Below are positions 61,192 through 64,000 of a stretch of 64,000 nucleotides of DNA, in pieces; positions within the stretch are counted from its first letter, which is position 1, and each line of letters opens with the position of its first letter. This DNA is from Solimonas fluminis (lineage in GTDB: Bacteria; Pseudomonadota; Gammaproteobacteria; Nevskiales; Nevskiaceae): NCBI RefSeq assembly GCF_002930645.1, contig NZ_PSNW01000009.1, positions 62,001-126,000 of the forward strand, in the 5' to 3' direction. The position numbers were made by a program, and so were the translations under genes. The notes beneath the pieces are model-generated. The model was not told the origin of the DNA, did no database searches, and was given only the letters and a program-made list of their open reading frames with translations.

Positions 61192-62448
61192 CTAGTGAGC
61201 GGGAATGCTGCCCAGATGCAGCATCACCTGCACCTGCATCTCGCCGACCAGGAAGCCGAGCACGGCGCCGACGGTGATCAGGATCCATTCGTCCTGCTGG
61301 AAGGCGGGGCGCAGCAGGGCCTCGAACTCGTCCTCGGTCAGCTCCTGCATCTTCACGGTGAGGGTGCTGCGCAGGTCCATGGCGGTGCCGACGTAGCCCT
61401 CCATGTGGCGCAGCGTGTCCGGCAGGGTCTCCACGATCTTGTCGGCGATCATCTGCTTCATGTCGCGGTACTGGCGGCTGCCCACGGCGAACATGACGAC
61501 GCGGCGCACGATGCCGGCCTGCTCGTCGATCGATCTCTGCACCTGCTTGGTCACCATGTGGAACAGGCGGTCGGAGAAGGGGCCGCGGAGCACGGCCTCC
61601 AGCACGTTGCGCGGGGTGACCACCTCGGCAGCGATCAGCGCGCCGTACTCGGCGGCCACTTCCTTGCGCCGCTTGAGGAACAGGCCCTGCCAGGTGAACA
61701 GGCCCAGGTACTTCGTCGGCTTCTTGGGGTAGAAGATCATCTTCAGCGCCAGCCAGTCGGTGAACCAGCCGGTGAAGCCGCCGAACAGCGGCATGACCCA
61801 GGGGCTGTGCGTCAGCGCCCAGGTCACCGCCTGCACGCAGCCGATGACGAAGCCGAAGTAGATGCCGGAGCGGGCGATGAAGCGGAACTCCTCGTGCCCG
61901 GCCTCCTGGAAGATGCGGTTGAGCAGGCGCTTGTCGCGCATCAGCGCCCGCACGACCATGTCCGTCAGGTCGAACATGTCGTCGATGTTGTTCTTCAGGT
62001 CCACCATCATCTGGCGGACGATGTTGGGGGCCTCGGCCTGGATGCGGCGGATGATGGCCTGGCGCACGGAATCCGGCGCCGCTTCCCAGAGACCCGGCGA
62101 ATAGTGCGAGGCCACCTCGTGGGTGATCTTCTCCACCTGCTCCAGCAGCGGCCCCTCGATCTCGCGGGCGATCTGGTCCGGGTCCAGGCGCCCGAAGATG
62201 TCCTGCGGCTTGAGCAGGCGCTGGGTCATGGTGTCGCAGGCGATGCTGGCCATGATCGCGGCCTTGCGCGGCACGATGCCCTGCCAGCCCAGGTAGGGCT
62301 TGATGCCGAGGAATTCGATGGGCTCGAACATCATGCGGATCGCCACCAGCTTGGTGACGTAGCCGATCAGCGCCGCCACGAAGGGCATGGAGGCGTAGAT
62401 CAGCCAGTTCGCTTGCACATCCGCCAGGATTTCAGCCCAGGACTGCAT
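61192..62448 (-). CDS. DUF445 family inner-membrane protein, copy 2
   Basis: A complete 418-residue paralogue of the protein at 1-1193. Membrane segments lie at about 17-33 (YASMPFVAALIGYVTK), around 195-225 (IYFGFVIGCVQAVTWAL, MPLFGGFTGWFTDWLALKM) and at the C-terminus (ILITVGAVLGFLVGEMQVQ). Conserved charged regions lie between. A block of 70 bases (61732-61801) is identical to 474-543, over the GGFTGWFTDW segment. The ATG at 62448 follows GGGGGACC. Confidence 0.88.
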   Translation of the reverse strand: MQSWAEILADVQANWLIYASMPFVAALIGYVTKLVAIRMMFEPIEFLGIKPYLGWQGIVPRKAAIMASIACDTMTQRLLKPQDIFGRLDPDQIAREIEGPLLEQVEKITHEVASHYSPGLWEAAPDSVRQAIIRRIQAEAPNIVRQMMVDLKNNIDDMFDLTDMVVRALMRDKRLLNRIFQEAGHEEFRFIARSGIYFGFVIGCVQAVTWALTHSPWVMPLFGGFTGWFTDWLALKMIFYPKKPTKYLGLFTWQGLFLKRRKEVAAEYGALIAAEVVTPRNVLEAVLRGPFSDRLFHMVTKQVQRSIDEQAGIVRRVVMFAVGSRQYRDMKQMIADKIVETLPDTLRHMEGYVGTAMDLRSTLTVKMQELTEDEFEALLRPAFQQDEWILITVGAVLGFLVGEMQVQVMLHLGSIPAH

Positions 62449-62550
62449 CCGCAGGTCCCCCGTTCGTGTCGTTATGCGGCGTTTATGCCACAGACCCGGC
62501 GCGCTTTCCTATGGTCCGGATAGAATCGGGGCACGTCACGGGGGTCAAGC

Positions 62551-63831
62551 ATGGAAGCCGGCATCCGCCCGATCGCAGTTGGCATCGTTGCCGCGTACCT
62601 GCTGGCGGGGGCCGGCGTGCTGGCGGCGGCCTGGCTGCGGACCGGCCGTATCGACCAGCCGGCGACGCTGGCCATCGCCGGGCTGGCGCTGATCGCGGGG
62701 CTGGTCATGGCGGCCCTGCTGTCGATGATGCGCGACCCGCGCGGCATGGTGTTCTTCGGCGTCTTCTTCGGCCTGGTGGTGCTGCCGCAGGTCCTCGCCT
62801 TCGGCCTGTTTCCCGACCGCCTCCTGCGGCAGGACCCGCTGCCCGCTCCCGCCGGCACCCCGGCGCCCGAGCGCATTCCCGGCGCCGACGCGCCGCTGCA
62901 GGTCACCGATCTCACCCCGGGGGTGCTGGACGCGCGTCGCGCCCTGCTGTCGGTCTATGCCGACGGCAGCCAGGTCATCGAGGTCATCTACGATGGGGAG
63001 GCGCAAGCGCGCCTGCGCTTCCTGGCGGAGTACCAGAACCAGCCGCCCCCGCTGGAATCGCTGGGCCGCTACAGCGGCGTGCTGACGCAGGAGGAGCGCC
63101 ACGCCAGCTTCCACGCCGTGGACGGCCGGCGCCTGCTGCGGATCACCGCCGTGGACCGTGCCATCCTGGAGCACCGCCTGCGCGGGATGGATGCTCCCCC
63201 GCCCGGTCCGGCGGCCTCCGCCGCTGCCGCAACGCCGCCGGAGCCGCCCGTGGCCGTGCTGGCGGCCGCGCTGGTGCTCTACAGCCTGTTCGTGGCCTGG
63301 GTGTTCCTGCGCCTGGCCACCTGGGCCGCGAGCCATGCCGCGATGCCCGGAGTGCCTGTGCAGACCGCAACGGCGCTGCGGCAGCGCCTGCTGCGCCTGG
63401 GCCGGCAAGACCTGCCCTTCACGGTGCGCCCCGGCGATGCGCCGCAGGAACTGATCGCCGAATGGCGCCATGCCGAAGCCACCTGGCTGGACCTGATGCG
63501 GCTGCGCCACGTGAACCGGGTGGTCCGCTATCGCCTGCGCCTGGACGAGGATCGGGCGCAGGTCCGCGTGCGCGAGTTCCAGGCCGCCTTCGACGCCTCC
63601 GCGGGCGCAGGCGGCGCGGACCTGAGCTACCGCGCCACCTGGGGCGTCAGCTTCTTCGACCGCCGGGTCGAGGGCGTGCTGGGCCTGCAGTTGCGCGACG
63701 GCAAGCCGACGGGCGAGATCGCCCATGCCTGGCGCTTCGACATCGACGAGATGCGCTCACCGCTGGTGCAGGTGATCACGGCGGCGGGCTGGGAATGGCG
63801 CCACGTCCTGGTCGACGCGCGCTGGCTCTAA
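62551..63831 (+). CDS. Membrane protein of unknown function
   Basis: A 426-residue protein. Three membrane helices occupy the first 90 residues (VGIVAAYLLAGAGVLAAAWL, LAIAGLALIAGLVMAALLSM, VFFGVFFGLVVLPQVLAFGL). A soluble region of about 130 residues follows, then a fourth helix (VAVLAAALVLYSLFVAWVFL, about 235-254) and a C-terminal soluble domain. No family is recognised. Codon use is normal. It is divergent from the DUF445 gene across 102 bases. Confidence 0.75.
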   Translation: MEAGIRPIAVGIVAAYLLAGAGVLAAAWLRTGRIDQPATLAIAGLALIAGLVMAALLSMMRDPRGMVFFGVFFGLVVLPQVLAFGLFPDRLLRQDPLPAPAGTPAPERIPGADAPLQVTDLTPGVLDARRALLSVYADGSQVIEVIYDGEAQARLRFLAEYQNQPPPLESLGRYSGVLTQEERHASFHAVDGRRLLRITAVDRAILEHRLRGMDAPPPGPAASAAAATPPEPPVAVLAAALVLYSLFVAWVFLRLATWAASHAAMPGVPVQTATALRQRLLRLGRQDLPFTVRPGDAPQELIAEWRHAEATWLDLMRLRHVNRVVRYRLRLDEDRAQVRVREFQAAFDASAGAGGADLSYRATWGVSFFDRRVEGVLGLQLRDGKPTGEIAHAWRFDIDEMRSPLVQVITAAGWEWRHVLVDARWL

Positions 63832-63835
63832 AGCC

Positions 63836-64000
63836 TCAGGCGGCGGGAAGTTCGCCGGCCCACAGGCACTTGCCCTTGTCGGCCAGCTTCTTGAGCTTGG
63901 CCAGGTGGGCCTCCTGCTCGGCGGCATCGGGCGCCAGCACCGGCAGCGGCGCGGCGCTGGCGCCGAGCAGTTCGACGAAGCGCGAGCGCGAGGCGCCGCC
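63836..64000 (-). CDS. C-terminal fragment of an unidentified protein (start beyond window)
   Basis: The frame is open from the window edge to a TGA at 63836-63838. It gives the last 54 residues, containing SRSRFVELLGAS and AHLAKLKKLADKGKCLWAGE. The codon use is typical of the region. The stop is four bases from the convergent gene at 62551-63831. The family is not recognised from this fragment. Confidence 0.6.
   Translation of the reverse strand, partial: GGASRSRFVELLGASAAPLPVLAPDAAEQEAHLAKLKKLADKGKCLWAGELPAA

Overview
This window reads as chromosomal DNA of a GC-rich gammaproteobacterium. Gene neighbourhoods typical of that class are all present: ftsK-lolA-rarA-serS, aat-bpt-infA facing clpS-clpA, rne/rluC with maf-yceD-rpmF-plsX, msbA-lpxK-ycaR-kdsB, fadBA and a gspCDEF block. 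The mixture (DUF1302 outer-membrane protein, AraC regulator with an arabinose-binding-like N-terminus, sulfite reductase with a DUF934 partner, crcB inside the rarA-serS operon) suggests the Nevskiales/Xanthomonadales side of the class. The sequence alone does not fix a genus. No rRNA, tRNA, CRISPR array, transposase or prophage was seen.

Layout. 1-6110 (minus): a tightly packed operon of six poorly characterised genes. It encodes a DUF4282 membrane protein, a DUF1302 outer-membrane barrel, two paralogous membrane-anchored beta-rich proteins, an Abi-alpha (DUF4393)-like protein and a DUF445 membrane protein cut by the window edge. An AraC-type regulator is divergent at 6283. 7304-12829: assimilatory sulfur metabolism (cysG, a TSUP transporter, cysB, a siroheme sulfite reductase, DUF934). 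13073-14073: an exported beta-rich protein and a 71-residue exported peptide. 14253-20984 (minus): ftsK-lolA-rarA-crcB-serS. 21136-27507: a complete N-degron set (aat, bpt, clpS, clpA) around infA. 27757-36610: CHASE2 adenylate cyclase, type II secretion genes gspCDEF and a second TSUP protein. 36642-40926: plsX, rpmF, yceD, maf, a HAD phosphatase and rluC. 41137-45366: rne and ugd. 45425-49331 (minus): msbA-lpxK-ycaR-kdsB for lipopolysaccharide. 49409-57894: HIT protein, crotonase, TetR regulator, MAPEG protein, a PQQ-type sugar dehydrogenase lipoprotein, an isocitrate dehydrogenase-family enzyme and fadBA. 58457-64000: a histone H1-like lysine-rich protein, an ArsR-methyltransferase fusion, then a second Abi-alpha/DUF445 pair, an unknown membrane protein and a truncated gene.

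Two things stand out. First, the 1-6110 operon looks like a trans-envelope system: outer-membrane barrel, anchored periplasmic beta-proteins, inner-membrane proteins and a linked regulator. Its last two genes are duplicated as a pair at 60324-62448, where the genes face each other; the DUF445 copies share a 70-nt identical block. Recurrence of the pair in two arrangements suggests a functional partnership. Second, the intergenic DNA holds dispersed short palindromes with a constant CCATGGATGG-type centre whose arms differ between copies but still pair. One copy lies in frame in the 5' end of rarA.

Most housekeeping calls are secure from motifs, lengths and synteny. Functions proposed for the DUF genes, the small exported peptide and the repeats are inference.
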